From positions 1,426,001-1,490,000 of the forward strand of contig CBDBZX010000002.1 in assembly GCA_965213645.1 (NCBI GenBank): DNA of 64,000 nucleotides. Reading direction: 5' to 3'. A program made the translations under genes and the position numbers. Source of the stretch: CBDBZX01 sp965213645 (GTDB lineage: Bacteria; Deinococcota; Deinococci; Deinococcales; Trueperaceae). This document shows, piece by piece, positions 16,437-25,413 of the stretch. Under the pieces are notes generated by a model. It saw only the letters and a list, made by a program, of their open reading frames with translations. It made no database searches and was not told the origin of the DNA. The first letter of the stretch is position 1. Each line of letters starts with the position of its first letter.

Positions 16437-17531
16437 ATGCTGAAGGAGCTAATCACCGTGTTGACGCTGCTAACCTCTCCACTCGCTCTGTCTGGACCTG
16501 TGTTCGTTCTTGCCTCTGGTTTCACGTTTGGACGTGCGCAAGCTGACACGCAGACCGTCCAATCCTTGAGCTTGCGAGGCGTGTTGGAGCAGGCTCCCGA
16601 GCTAGACGCCGAGGTCATCACCGCGCAGGCGGATTTGGCGGCGGCGGAGCGCGAACTGCGGCGCACGCAAGGGGACCCGCTCGCGCTCCGCTTGCCGCGT
16701 TTAGAGGCGCGGCAAGCCGCCATAAACGAGCGAGCTGACCTGACCTCGGCGCGTTTGGAGGCGGAGCGTGACGCGGCGGGTCTCTTCTTCGACGCGCTGG
16801 AGGCCGACGACGCTTTGGACCTCTCGAGAATGAGACGAGACATCGCCCAGACGACGGCGCAGGCAGCGCAGATTCGTTTTGACGCAGGGCAGATTGGCAG
16901 CGCGGACTTGATTCGAGCCCGAAACGACGTAGCCGCCGCCGAAAGGGAGGTGGCAAGTGCCGAACAGGGGCGGACCTTTGCGTATGGCGAGTTGGCGAGC
17001 TTGTTGGGACAAGAGGTTGCCACGTTGCAACTCCTTGCGCCCTTCGCACCGCCGCCTATTCCCCCTTTGGAAGAGGTGTTGGCACGTTTGGACGAAAACG
17101 CGGCCTTACAACGCGCAGCGCAGGCGGTGGAGGTGGCGCAAGTGGGGCTCGAGCTGGCTGACAGCGCCTACACACCGCTGCGTGACCTCGAGGCCGCCGA
17201 GGACGCCCTAGCGAGCGCGAGGACGCAGCAGCGCGAGTTGCGCCGCAGTTTAGACCTCTCGGTACGCGGCGCGTACAATGCGGCGCTCTCCGCTAGGGAC
17301 GCTTTAGAGAATGCTCGAGCAACCTTGCAAAGTGCCGAGGATGAACGCGCCGCGCAGAGACTCCGCTTCGAAGCGGGCGACGTGTCCCGTTTGACACTCG
17401 CAGAGTCTCAAAGAGGTGTGGCGGAGAGCGCGGCAGCCTTGCGGAGCGCTCAGTACGCACTCGCTGAGGCAGTGACGCAGTTGGATTTAGTCGTGCGAGG
17501 CAGCGTGAGTAGTGAGGTGTCCGGTGAATAA
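16437..17531 (+). CDS. TolC-family outer-membrane efflux protein
   Basis: 364 aa, shorter than E. coli TolC (about 470), with an N-terminal signal-like segment and then almost continuous Ala/Glu/Arg-rich coiled helices in two similar halves (residues 45-215 and 225-360). The pattern AQIRFDAGQIGSADLIRARN in the first half and QRLRFEAGDVSRLTLAESQR in the second is the internal duplication typical of the outer-membrane efflux family. A GTG at 16458 with AAGGAG upstream is an alternative start that would still leave a signal peptide. It is the outer-membrane exit duct of the tripartite system completed by the three genes downstream. Confidence 0.82.
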   Translation: MLKELITVLTLLTSPLALSGPVFVLASGFTFGRAQADTQTVQSLSLRGVLEQAPELDAEVITAQADLAAAERELRRTQGDPLALRLPRLEARQAAINERADLTSARLEAERDAAGLFFDALEADDALDLSRMRRDIAQTTAQAAQIRFDAGQIGSADLIRARNDVAAAEREVASAEQGRTFAYGELASLLGQEVATLQLLAPFAPPPIPPLEEVLARLDENAALQRAAQAVEVAQVGLELADSAYTPLRDLEAAEDALASARTQQRELRRSLDLSVRGAYNAALSARDALENARATLQSAEDERAAQRLRFEAGDVSRLTLAESQRGVAESAAALRSAQYALAEAVTQLDLVVRGSVSSEVSGE

Positions 17532-17606
17532 ATGGCTGGTGAGTAGGCTTAGCGTAAACAGGACCGTCAGTAAAAACGGTATGAAAAGGACGGATAGGAA
17601 GAGACA

Positions 17607-19004
17607 GTGGCAGATACGGTAAGTGCAAATTCAACGAGCGGCGCGGCGGACAAGCCGCGCCGTAGGTGGGGGCGTTGGCTCGTCTTAGTTATCGTTGTTG
17701 CGGCAGCCGCAGCGGGTGTGTTTTTCTTTTTGCGGCGCGGCAGCGGTGAGGCGGGTCAGCGCACGCTCGTCGAGCGCGTGGAGCGTGACGCCTTTGTGCG
17801 CGACGTGTCGGGGACGGGCACAGTCGAAGCGGCGCAGACGCGCACGCTCACCTTTGGCGCGGTCGGCGCGGTGGCTGAACTCAACGTTTCCGAAGGGGAT
17901 GAGGTCGAAGCGGGCGCGGTGTTGGCGCGTTTAGATACGGCAAGTTTGGAGCGGGACTTAGCCTCGAGCCAGGCCAACCTCCAATCTGCTCAAGCCGAAG
18001 CGCAGCGCGTCGCGGCGCAGCAGGAGGCGGACAGGCTGGACACCTCGAGCGCAGCCGCCAGCGCCGAAGACGCCCTCACCAACGCGCAACAGACCTTGCG
18101 CAACGCCCAGCAAAAACTCGCCACCACAGAGCGTTTAGCGGAGACAGGTGCGGTCTCGAGCAACGAACTTCAAGCCGACCGAGACGCCGTCGCCCAAGCG
18201 GAACGCGCCGTCGCCCAAGCCGAAATCGCCCTCCAATCTGCGAGGTCACGGCAGGGCAACTTCGACGGACTCGCCGCCGCGCAACGTGCCAGCAGCCAAG
18301 CGAACGTAGCGTCTTTAGAGACCAGCGTCGCCAACTTGCAGTCGCAACTCGACGAGGCGCAACTCACCGCGCCTTTTACGGGGACGGTCAGCCGCATCGA
18401 CTTCGAGGTAGGTGACCAGGTGGCGGCGGGGCAAGGCGGCGTTCAGATGGTGGACACCTCGTCGCTCTTCGTTGAAGCTCGCTTCGATGAGAACCGCGCC
18501 CTGGAACTCCAAGCTGGCTTAGCCGCCACCATCGCCCCCGACGCCGACCCCGAGAGCCGCCTTCCCGCCTCCGTGCGCCGCGTCAATCCCGTTGCGACTA
18601 GGGAAGAGATTGCTGGAGAGACGACGAGCCAGGGCGCAGCCCAAGTTGTCGCTACGCTCGACTTTGAAGATGAGACGGCGGGGCTCTTGGCGCAGGGGCT
18701 CATCCGCCCCGGCTACACCGTAACGGCCCGCGTAGATGTGAACCGCATCCAAGACACGCTACTCATTCCGTTAGAAGCCATCAGCGAAGACGAAGGCGAG
18801 CGCTACGTCTACAAAGTTGTTGAGAGCGAAGCGGGCGCAGGTACGGCCCAGCGCGTTGTTATCGACGTGTTGGACAGCAACGCCACTGTTGCAGCGGCGG
18901 AAAGTGGCAATCTAGCGGCGGGCGACCTGATTGCGCTTACGAATTTAGAGGAGATTGAAGACGAGGCCGCTATGCAGTACGACCCGTTGGAGGATGAACA
19001 ATGA
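17607..19004 (+). CDS. HlyD/MacA-type periplasmic adaptor (membrane fusion protein)
   Basis: 465 aa, GTG start after AGGAAGAG. One N-terminal membrane helix (about residues 22-45). A lipoyl half-motif follows (TFGAVGAVAELNVSEGDEVE), then a long coiled coil (about 115-235, Gln/Ala-rich with SSNELQADRDAVAQAE), the second lipoyl half (LTAPFTGTVSRIDFEVGDQV), and beta-barrel and membrane-proximal domains. This is the standard adaptor that joins an inner-membrane ABC pump to TolC. Its stop overlaps the ATPase start by 4 bp. The order tolC-adaptor-ATPase-permease indicates a MacAB-like exporter of an unknown molecule. Confidence 0.9.
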   Translation: MADTVSANSTSGAADKPRRRWGRWLVLVIVVAAAAAGVFFFLRRGSGEAGQRTLVERVERDAFVRDVSGTGTVEAAQTRTLTFGAVGAVAELNVSEGDEVEAGAVLARLDTASLERDLASSQANLQSAQAEAQRVAAQQEADRLDTSSAAASAEDALTNAQQTLRNAQQKLATTERLAETGAVSSNELQADRDAVAQAERAVAQAEIALQSARSRQGNFDGLAAAQRASSQANVASLETSVANLQSQLDEAQLTAPFTGTVSRIDFEVGDQVAAGQGGVQMVDTSSLFVEARFDENRALELQAGLAATIAPDADPESRLPASVRRVNPVATREEIAGETTSQGAAQVVATLDFEDETAGLLAQGLIRPGYTVTARVDVNRIQDTLLIPLEAISEDEGERYVYKVVESEAGAGTAQRVVIDVLDSNATVAAAESGNLAAGDLIALTNLEEIEDEAAMQYDPLEDEQ

Positions 19005-19783
19005 GTGACGCCGTGATGACAAGTCGTGAAGCGCCATCTCCGCCCGAAGCGAGAGGTGTAGACAACGTCATCGAAGCGACGGACTTGCGCAAAATTTATA
19101 CGCTCGAGGGTGGCTTAGAGGTCCACGCCCTGCGCGGCCTAGACCTCACCATCCCGAGAGGGCAATACGCCGCCATCATGGGACCCTCAGGCTCGGGTAA
19201 GTCCACGCTCTTGCAGATTTTGGGCTGTTTGGACGTGCCGACCAGCGGCTCGTATCGCCTCGCCCAGCAAGAGGTCTCGGACCTTTCAGAAGACGAGTTG
19301 TCCACCATCCGCAATCAGCGCATCGGCTTCATCTTTCAGGCGTACAATCTCTTGCCCAGGGCAAACGCCCTACAAAACGTCGCGCTGCCGCTGATGTATA
19401 GAGGCACATCGTCGCGTGAGCGCACTCAGGCGGCGAGACGAGCGCTCAGCCGCGTTGGGTTGGGTGACCGCCTAGATCACCGCCCGAACCAGCTCTCCGG
19501 CGGACAAAAACAGCGCGTCGCCATCGCCCGCGCCTTAGCCACCGACCCCGACATCCTCTTAGCAGACGAGCCCACCGGCAACCTAGACAGCAAAACGGGC
19601 GAAGAGATTTTAGGGCTTTTTAGCGAACTCCACGCCGAAGGGCGCACTGTCGTAATGGTCACGCACGAGCAAGAGGTCGCAGAGCACTGCGAGGTCATCG
19701 TGCGGATTTTGGACGGGAAGGTGGAGCGTGTTGAAGAGGTAGAGAACCGCCGCCACGCGGTCTTCACGGGGGAGATACCATAA
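19001..19783 (+). CDS. ABC transporter ATPase of MacB/LolD type
   Basis: 260 aa, start overlapping the adaptor stop (ATGA). Walker A GPSGSGKST at 61-69, Q-loop FIFQAYNLLPRANA, signature LSGGQKQRVAIARA, Walker B ILLADEPTGNLDS and H-loop VTHEQE are all intact. The N-terminal 25 residues are a variable extension. It pairs with the FtsX-type permease at 20031, from which it is separated by a 247-bp gap containing a dispersed repeat. That is unusual, because these two genes normally overlap. Confidence 0.95.
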   Translation: MSDAVMTSREAPSPPEARGVDNVIEATDLRKIYTLEGGLEVHALRGLDLTIPRGQYAAIMGPSGSGKSTLLQILGCLDVPTSGSYRLAQQEVSDLSEDELSTIRNQRIGFIFQAYNLLPRANALQNVALPLMYRGTSSRERTQAARRALSRVGLGDRLDHRPNQLSGGQKQRVAIARALATDPDILLADEPTGNLDSKTGEEILGLFSELHAEGRTVVMVTHEQEVAEHCEVIVRILDGKVERVEEVENRRHAVFTGEIP

Positions 19784-19850
19784 TGCCTTTTTTGTTGAAT
19801 GCCGTAAAAAGATGGTTGAATGCAAGTTATCTGAGTTGGCTAAAGCATCA

Positions 19851-20007
19851 TGTCACCCTGTTCACGCAGTCTCTAGCGGGAGCGTCCACGCGACGCGAAG
19901 CCTTGGGCGAAGAGTCTCGTTTTCCATTCTCTGCTAGAGGAGAAAGCAAGGTCAGAAATTCTTCACGGAGTCTATCCTGTAAGGGCGTCACTACGTTCAG
20001 AATGACA
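19851..20007 (-). repeat. Dispersed repeat, family A, copy 3, inside the exporter operon
   Basis: Runs from TGTCACCCTGTTCACGCAGT to GTTCAGAATGACA. It separates the ATPase and permease genes of one ABC exporter. The 68 bp before it continue the TAATG coupling of an open frame that starts at 19783 but has no family resemblance. The copy shares the block CACGGAGTCTATCCTGTAA with copy 5. Confidence 0.85.
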
Positions 20008-20030
20008 AGTGCGTGTGAGGGTGCGCGTTC

Positions 20031-21227
20031 ATGCTCCTAGAGAATATCCGCACCGCCTTCGAAGCCCTCGTCGGCAACCGCTTACGCTCCGTGCTGACGC
20101 TTTTGGGTGTCGTTATCGGCGTGTTCGCCGTCACTACGACCATCAGCATGGGCGCGATTGCGACAGCGGGTATCACCAGCGAGTTGCAGAGCTTCGGGGC
20201 GCAGTCGCTCTTTGTGGTGGTGGACCAAGACAATCCGCAGGCCGAACCCTTGACGGACGATGATATTGAGGCGCTCTCGAGGCTCCCCATCGACATCTTG
20301 CAGACCCAGTCTGAGTTCGGCGTCGGGCGTTACCGAGATGAGGAGACCTCTTTAACGGTCAACGGGACAACCGCGAACGCCGTCGAGGTTGACCGCAGCC
20401 TAGAATTGGCGAGAGGTCGTTACTTCTCAGCGACCGAAGCGAGACGCGCCGCGCCCGTCATCGTCCTCTCAGCGGACGCGGGCGAGGCGTTTTTTGATAA
20501 CGGTGTGGACCCCATCGGCAAGGAAATCAGCGTCACCGTGGAGGGCTCGCGTAGCTTCTATACGGTGATTGGCGTCAAAGAGCGTATCAGCGGTACCCTG
20601 GGCAGCTTCGCCAACGACACGAGCGGCGACGTGCCTTTAGAGACTTTTTACATCAATTATCCGTCCGTCGAGCGGGGTGAATACGAGTTCTTGCCCATCA
20701 CCATCTCCCTGGAGCGCAACGCCGACGACATCGAACAGCAAGTCCGCGCGATTCTGGACCGGCGGCGGGGCGCGGATACCTACACGGTTCAAACTATCGA
20801 AGGGGCGCTCGGGCTGTTCAACACCATCACGGTGATTTTACAGGTCGTCTTAGGCGGCATCGGCGCGGTGAGTTTGCTGGTGGGCGGTATCGGGATTTTG
20901 AACATCATGCTCGTCTCGGTCACGGAACGCACCCGCGAAATTGGGCTTCGTAAGGCGCTAGGTGCAAAGAAGAACACAATTTTGCAACAGTTCTTAATTG
21001 AAGCCGTCGTTCTAACCGTTGTGGGCGGCGTCATCGGGCTCGTGCTGGCGGTCGGGAGCCTCTACCTCATCGTGGCGCTCGTGCCCTTCTTAGAAGAGGT
21101 CGTGATTAGCCCCTGGACGATCTTGCTGGCCTTTTTGGTGAGTGTGGCGACGGGCGTGATTTTCGGCGTGTGGCCTGCGAACCGCGCAGCGAATTTAAGT
21201 CCAATTGAGGCGCTCAGATATGAGTGA
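20031..21227 (+). CDS. MacB/FtsX-type ABC exporter permease
   Basis: 398 aa. First membrane helix near residues 18-42 (RSVLTLLGVVIGVFAVTTTI). A large periplasmic MacB_PCD domain spans about 45-260. Three further helices lie in the FtsX core (265-395) with the family motif GGIGILNIMLVSVTERTREI then GLRKALGAKK. The protein transmits ATP-driven shape changes across the membrane rather than opening a classic channel; MacB exports macrolides, peptides or lipoproteins through TolC. No distinctive Shine-Dalgarno precedes the ATG, which follows repeat copy 3 by 24 bp, so translation efficiency may differ from that of the upstream genes. Confidence 0.92.
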   Translation: MLLENIRTAFEALVGNRLRSVLTLLGVVIGVFAVTTTISMGAIATAGITSELQSFGAQSLFVVVDQDNPQAEPLTDDDIEALSRLPIDILQTQSEFGVGRYRDEETSLTVNGTTANAVEVDRSLELARGRYFSATEARRAAPVIVLSADAGEAFFDNGVDPIGKEISVTVEGSRSFYTVIGVKERISGTLGSFANDTSGDVPLETFYINYPSVERGEYEFLPITISLERNADDIEQQVRAILDRRRGADTYTVQTIEGALGLFNTITVILQVVLGGIGAVSLLVGGIGILNIMLVSVTERTREIGLRKALGAKKNTILQQFLIEAVVLTVVGGVIGLVLAVGSLYLIVALVPFLEEVVISPWTILLAFLVSVATGVIFGVWPANRAANLSPIEALRYE

Positions 21228-21381
21228 TATGGAGCGGGCGGCGTAGGGGAACGTATTTATCGCTGTATGAGCCTCCCCTACGGAGCAGCGCTGTGTTACA
21301 CAAAGACAAGATAGTTATGTTTTGCTCGAGCATAGTTGCGTTGAATCTGAGCGGCGCGGCTCGAGCCACAGGGAGGGCAAT

Positions 21382-21540
21382 GTGTCAACAGGCATCTACC
21401 TTATCGGCTATTTCATCCTCATTGTCGGCTTAGCGCTCGGTGCAGACTTGCTCGGCGTGCCGACCTCTTGGATTATCGTCGGGGTCATTATCATGGTGGG
21501 CATCGGCATCATGAGCGTCGCTAACCGATTGCGGCGCTGA
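21382..21540 (+). CDS. Small two-helix membrane protein (52 aa)
   Basis: GTG start with GGGAGGG 5 nt upstream. The first helix is IYLIGYFILIVGLALGADLL; after a short LGVPTSW turn comes a second helix (IIVGVIIMVGIGIMSVA) and a basic end NRLRR. No family recognised. It follows the exporter operon by 154 bp and may be monocistronic. Confidence 0.6.
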   Translation: MSTGIYLIGYFILIVGLALGADLLGVPTSWIIVGVIIMVGIGIMSVANRLRR

Positions 21541-21616
21541 GGTCAAGTTTCGGTTTGACGCTTTTGCGGCGTGAAGTTTGCTACATTAGCAGAGACACAC
21601 ATTCTGGAGGTAGCAC

Positions 21617-22096
21617 ATGAAGTATTTGCATGTTTTTTTCGCCACACTTCTTCCTTTCGCATTTGCGCAAAGTGGTGAGACAACGGGCGGTTCCTCGAGT
21701 AATGTTGAGGGACTCGTGACAGTTCAGAGCGCTCACAGCGTCGAGGAAACGCTCGCCAATTTGGAGACCGCCCTCGAGGAAAACGGCCTCATCACCGTAG
21801 CTGTGGTGGACCACAGCGCGAACGCCCAAAGTGTGGGGCTCGAGCTGCCCCCCACCCGCCTAGTCATCTTCGGCAACCCAAATGTCGGCACGCCGCTCAT
21901 GCAGTCTGAGCGCACCGTCGCGATTGACTTGCCCCAAAAGATGCTGATTTACGAAGACGAAGCGGGCGACGTCTACGCCGCCTATAACGACCCGCAGTAC
22001 TTAGCCGAGCGGCACGGACTAACAGGTGTAGACGAACAGCTCACGGTGGTCTCCAACGCGCTCAGCAACCTCGCAAGCGCGGCGACTGCGCCATAA
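21617..22096 (+). CDS. Secreted DUF302 protein
   Basis: 159 aa with a CTGGAGG ribosome site and a signal peptide (MKYLHVFFATLLPFAFA). Residues 32-155 match DUF302: SVEETLANLETALEENGLIT, LPPTRLVIFGNPNVGTPLMQ, and the DLPQKMLIYED segment. The DUF302 fold is thought to bind a small ligand or metal; its biochemical role is unknown. Alone on the strand, followed by a REP-like hairpin. Confidence 0.85.
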   Translation: MKYLHVFFATLLPFAFAQSGETTGGSSSNVEGLVTVQSAHSVEETLANLETALEENGLITVAVVDHSANAQSVGLELPPTRLVIFGNPNVGTPLMQSERTVAIDLPQKMLIYEDEAGDVYAAYNDPQYLAERHGLTGVDEQLTVVSNALSNLASAATAP

Positions 22097-22122
22097 AACC
22101 CGTAGCTGACTGATTACCTCGT

Positions 22123-22147
22123 AGGGGCGGGTTTCAAACCCGTCCCT
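22123..22147 (+). terminator. REP-like GC-rich hairpin
   Basis: GGGGCGGGTTT / AAACCCGTCCC arms with almost no loop, 26 bp after the DUF302 stop. No T-tract, but a likely 3'-end structure. Confidence 0.5.
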
Positions 22148-22248
22148 TCAAGCGGAGCCTACGAAAAGCGTAGCGTCTGCCAGCAGAGGGGATATCGAGA
22201 GGTCTTCATTGCCAAGCACGCAACCGACCTTTCATTCAACCTCACTAA

Positions 22249-22293
22249 GCAGGTTTTCTTGACGTGCGTGATGTACATGCCAAGAAAACCTGC
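22249..22293. repeat. 13-bp perfect inverted repeat
   Basis: GCAGGTTTTCTTG (22249-22261) and its exact reverse complement CAAGAAAACCTGC (22281-22293) around a 19-nt loop. It is in the middle of a 421-bp gene-free stretch (22097-22517) that otherwise contains the REP-like hairpin and repeat family B copy 2. It could be a small structured RNA or a protein site. Confidence 0.55.
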
Positions 22294-22416
22294 AACTACT
22301 TGTAGCATTTCCACTTGACATTGCTACACTTCTCCGCAGATATACCCGCTAAAGCAGGGCTTACGAAGTTTCCCTTTCGCCTTCGCGAAAACGGTGTAAC
22401 CAGGAACAGGTCATCT

Positions 22417-22509
22417 CTTAAAGTGCGCGCTAATTACGTAGTTTTCACGCAGTGAAACGATGTCCTTGTTATTGAGGGTGTAGCTGACCAGATGATACCT
22501 GCTATTGTA
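22417..22509 (+). repeat. Dispersed intergenic repeat, family B, copy 2 (best preserved)
   Basis: Three blocks: CTTAAAGTGCGCGCTAATTA, then the hairpin GTTTTCACGCAGTGAAAC (22441-22458), then GTGTAGCTGACCAGATGA followed by TACCTGCTAT. It abuts the 3' end of the VWA gene. Confidence 0.8.
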
Positions 22510-22517
22510 TTTCAAGT

Positions 22518-23969
22518 TTAGAATTCGCTGTAGAGCGTCCCTTGTGGTGCGCCTTGTTGTATCAACTCGAGCAACGCCTCAGCAAAGTCCACCTCGACTT
22601 GCAGCGTATCGTCTTCTAAGCGTGCCACATCTGCCTCAAAGCGAGCCACAACCTCTTGCATGAGCGTGGCTGCGCCTTCTGGATCGTCCGCGTAGCGCTC
22701 CGCCGCCTCTTTAGTGTTGGCGACAAAAAGCGCGAGGGCGACGGTTTTGCCGACGCTCGGCTGGCTAAAGGTGTAGTCGGCGGTGTTTTCAAGGGTTCCA
22801 GTAAGCGTATCCGTGACGGTTTCGCCCTCCAAGGTTTCATAACTGAGCGAGCCCGAAACGGCTAAAGCCGCCATCTCCGTGGTTGGCGCTAAGCGGATGA
22901 GCAGCGCACCTCGGCGCTTAGAGAGGAAGACGGTACTCGCCTCTAAGCTCGCCTCTTTATCCGCTGTTGGAAAGCCGTAGCCCTCCGCAACCTCAAAGGT
23001 TTCGTTCGGCTCAACCTCGACGTTGAGGTCGTAGGCGATGGGGTTAGCAAGCCAAGGCCAGTTTTCCTCCAAAGTCCGGTTCACGTCGCGGCTGCCAAAA
23101 AGGGTAAATGCGTTGCCGCCGCGCACATTGCTCATCGCTTGCAACACCTCGGGTCCTAAGCCGACGCCGACCCCAAACACAGTCAAGCCGACATCTGCGG
23201 ACGCGCCTTCTTGCACTAGGTTCTCAAATTCGGTGGCGCTGGTTGCACCTACATTGGGCTGCACGTCGGTAAAGAGCATGAGACGTTGGCTGTTGTCGCC
23301 GTTGGCATTTTGCACAAGCCGATACGCCTGGATAAGCCCGGCTTCCATATTTGTCGAGCCTTCGCTCTCGAGGCCACGAATGGCGTCTAGGATAGTCTCC
23401 TGCTCGTCACCAGGGGTAAAGTCGAGCGCCGTACGCGCCTCACTGCCATAGGTCACGATAGCGACTTCGTCGCGTGCGTCTAGTGTCGGCACGAGCTTGC
23501 TCATCTGCATTTTGGCAACCCCTAGAGGCGTTTGATACTCGTTGTAAGGGGTGCTGTACTCCCAGTTCATCGAGCCGGAGATGTCCACGGTGAAGACCAA
23601 GCTGAGGGGCGGACGCTCATAGGTGTCTAAGTTGAGGTTTGACGAGAGCCCGATTTGCAGCCAGCCGGAGGGGTTATCCTCTAAGGTCGGCGCCGACCCT
23701 AACGCGCCGCGCAAGCAGAGAAGTTGCTCGCAGGCTTCGCCCTCGAGAGGTAAATCGTGCTCAGAGAATATGCCCTCCACGACGAGCGCTTCGGGCGGCG
23801 GCACCTGCCCGTTCTGAACGAGTTCGCGGGCGAAGCCCATGTCTTGCACGCCGCCGGGGGTTGCGCCGATGTCGCCGGGCGCACCTGGCGTGCCGGGTAC
23901 GCTGCTTACACCTGCGTCACAAGCGCTGAGTAAGAGGATGAGACAGAACAAAAAGCCAGTGTGTTTGAT
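22518..23969 (-). CDS. VWA-domain lipoprotein, probable ATC start
   Basis: The frame has no ATG or GTG near its start. AGGGAGG sits 6 nt before an ATC at 23969, giving a good lipoprotein signal (KHTGFLFCLILLLSAC, with C at the lipobox). The only standard alternative, TTG at 23951, would drop the positive n-region. From ATC the protein is 483 aa. A Pro/Gly-rich linker is followed by a von Willebrand A domain with MIDAS motif DISGS, GSEARTALDF and the T of GSTNMEAG. The C-terminal third contains a beta-rich region and a helical end. The protein should be anchored on the outside of a membrane and bind a partner through a metal ion. It resembles YfbK-like VWA lipoproteins. Confidence 0.8.
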   Translation of the reverse strand: MKHTGFLFCLILLLSACDAGVSSVPGTPGAPGDIGATPGGVQDMGFARELVQNGQVPPPEALVVEGIFSEHDLPLEGEACEQLLCLRGALGSAPTLEDNPSGWLQIGLSSNLNLDTYERPPLSLVFTVDISGSMNWEYSTPYNEYQTPLGVAKMQMSKLVPTLDARDEVAIVTYGSEARTALDFTPGDEQETILDAIRGLESEGSTNMEAGLIQAYRLVQNANGDNSQRLMLFTDVQPNVGATSATEFENLVQEGASADVGLTVFGVGVGLGPEVLQAMSNVRGGNAFTLFGSRDVNRTLEENWPWLANPIAYDLNVEVEPNETFEVAEGYGFPTADKEASLEASTVFLSKRRGALLIRLAPTTEMAALAVSGSLSYETLEGETVTDTLTGTLENTADYTFSQPSVGKTVALALFVANTKEAAERYADDPEGAATLMQEVVARFEADVARLEDDTLQVEVDFAEALLELIQQGAPQGTLYSEF

Positions 23970-24087
23970 GGTGAGCCTCCCTAAGGTGAGCTTTTTCTCT
24001 AGCCTAAACCATCTTGCCCTCGAGGTGACATCATTAAATGTTCATATATTCATCAACACTGCGCCGCAGTTTCTTCGGTCTTAACGC

Positions 24088-25257
24088 TCAAGTCACAACG
24101 TCGGCAAGCGCTTCGACTAGCGCTAGCGCGTCCGCCTCATCGTTGTAGACATTTGGCGCAACCCGCACCGCGTCGCCGCGCACGGAGACGTGGATGCAAC
24201 GTTCTTCTAAAACTGGGCGGAGCGTGTCTAATTCGACCTCTTGGGGCAACCTTATGCCGAAGAGGTGACGGGGCGTACTCGCCTCATCTTCCACACGGTA
24301 GCCGTGCGAGCAGAGCGTCTGAATCGGCACCCGAAAGAGGTCTGTGCAATACGCCTGAATCCGCTCGGGACGACGTTCTAAAAGGTCCTCTAAAGCCGCC
24401 ACGAGCATCGGCAACAAAATCGGATTGCTGCGCTCACCCACGTCGAAGCGCACCGCGCCCGCCGCGTAGTCGTCTCTGTAGTCCACCAAGCGGCTGAAGT
24501 CCTCGCTACCGCGCCTGGCTACCCAGGTCTCTTCAAGAGGTGTCCCCTCTAAAAACCGCTCACCGTAGTAGGCAAAGCCGAGCCCATACGGTCCCATCAG
24601 CGTTTTGTAAGACCCCGCGATGAGGGCGTCCGGTTGCAGCTTCGCCACGTCGAAAGGTAACGCCCCTAGTGACTGCGTGCCGTCGATAACAAAGGCTGCG
24701 CCGACCTCTCTCGCCCGCGCCCCAATCGCCTCCAAATTGAAGCGCGTCCCGTCCGCCCAGTGCACGTGCGGCAGCGCGACGAGCGCAGTGGTGTCGTCAA
24801 TCGCCTCCAATAACGCTTCGTTCCAACCCTGACAGCGCGGCACGCCTTCCGGCGGTGCTACCACCTGCAAGTCCGCCCCCTCATCTCGCATTCTCCGCCA
24901 CACATACATGTTGCTGGGGAACTGCTCTGCCGAGGTAACAATACGTTTTTTTGTGCGCTGACTTCCAACGTTCAGATTCTTCGCCACCGTCGCCACACCA
25001 TAGGAGACTGAGGGTACGAGCGCAATGTTTCCAGCGTCGGCGTTCACGAGCTGCGCGAACAGCTCACGCGCCCTGCTACTTTCCTTGAAGAAGTCCGCTG
25101 GGGTGATGCGCGTCGGTACAGATTTCCGCTGCACGCCTTTTAACCCCGCTGCTTCTACCTTGTTGGAAAGGGGTGACATGTACGCGCAATTGAGGTAATG
25201 CGTATCTTCAGGGAGTGAGAAGAGGTGCTTTTGGCAGGTGAGAGGAGCGTCATTCAT
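24088..25257 (-). CDS. Class V PLP-dependent aminotransferase (cysteine desulfurase/isopenicillin epimerase-like)
   Basis: 389 aa, normal for the family. The cofactor site is visible: VPSVSYGVATVAKN for phosphate binding, the aspartate of FVIDGTQSLGALPFD, and the Schiff-base lysine in IAGSYKTLMGPYGLGF. No SufS/IscS-type catalytic cysteine loop is seen, so a role in Fe-S assembly is unlikely; the overall pattern fits the CsdA-like/kynureninase-like group of unassigned substrates. A TAGACT box lies 6 nt before the ATG with no ribosome site (leaderless). It is divergent from the beta-galactosidase gene. Confidence 0.82.
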   Translation of the reverse strand: MNDAPLTCQKHLFSLPEDTHYLNCAYMSPLSNKVEAAGLKGVQRKSVPTRITPADFFKESSRARELFAQLVNADAGNIALVPSVSYGVATVAKNLNVGSQRTKKRIVTSAEQFPSNMYVWRRMRDEGADLQVVAPPEGVPRCQGWNEALLEAIDDTTALVALPHVHWADGTRFNLEAIGARAREVGAAFVIDGTQSLGALPFDVAKLQPDALIAGSYKTLMGPYGLGFAYYGERFLEGTPLEETWVARRGSEDFSRLVDYRDDYAAGAVRFDVGERSNPILLPMLVAALEDLLERRPERIQAYCTDLFRVPIQTLCSHGYRVEDEASTPRHLFGIRLPQEVELDTLRPVLEERCIHVSVRGDAVRVAPNVYNDEADALALVEALADVVT

Positions 25258-25400
25258 AGTTACAGTCTAATATACAGGCTCAAGCGATGCCGCAATTTGT
25301 ACTCTCCAGATTTCCCTGTTATGAAGTTTTTGAGACGAAATTAACTGACTTACTGAGACGCTTTCTGCGTATACACCTCAACCCTCGAGCCCCACCATCG

Positions 25401-25406
25401 TACACT
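25401..25406 (+). promoter_or_regulatory. -10 box (TACACT) of a leaderless promoter for the GH42 gene
   Basis: TACACT is followed by 7 nt and the ATG at 25414; no Shine-Dalgarno is present. The spacing places the transcription start at or next to the initiation codon. Confidence 0.6.
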
Positions 25407-25413
25407 GACCCCT

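Noticed and set aside
19783..20040. Open frame of 85 codons starting at the ATPase stop (TAATG)
   Set aside because: Most of it is translated repeat family A; it matches no permease N-terminus, and the permease has its own good start at 20031.
22097..22517. Small RNA gene or riboswitch
   Set aside because: Strong hairpins are present, but I cannot match them to any known RNA family or a promoter-terminator pair.
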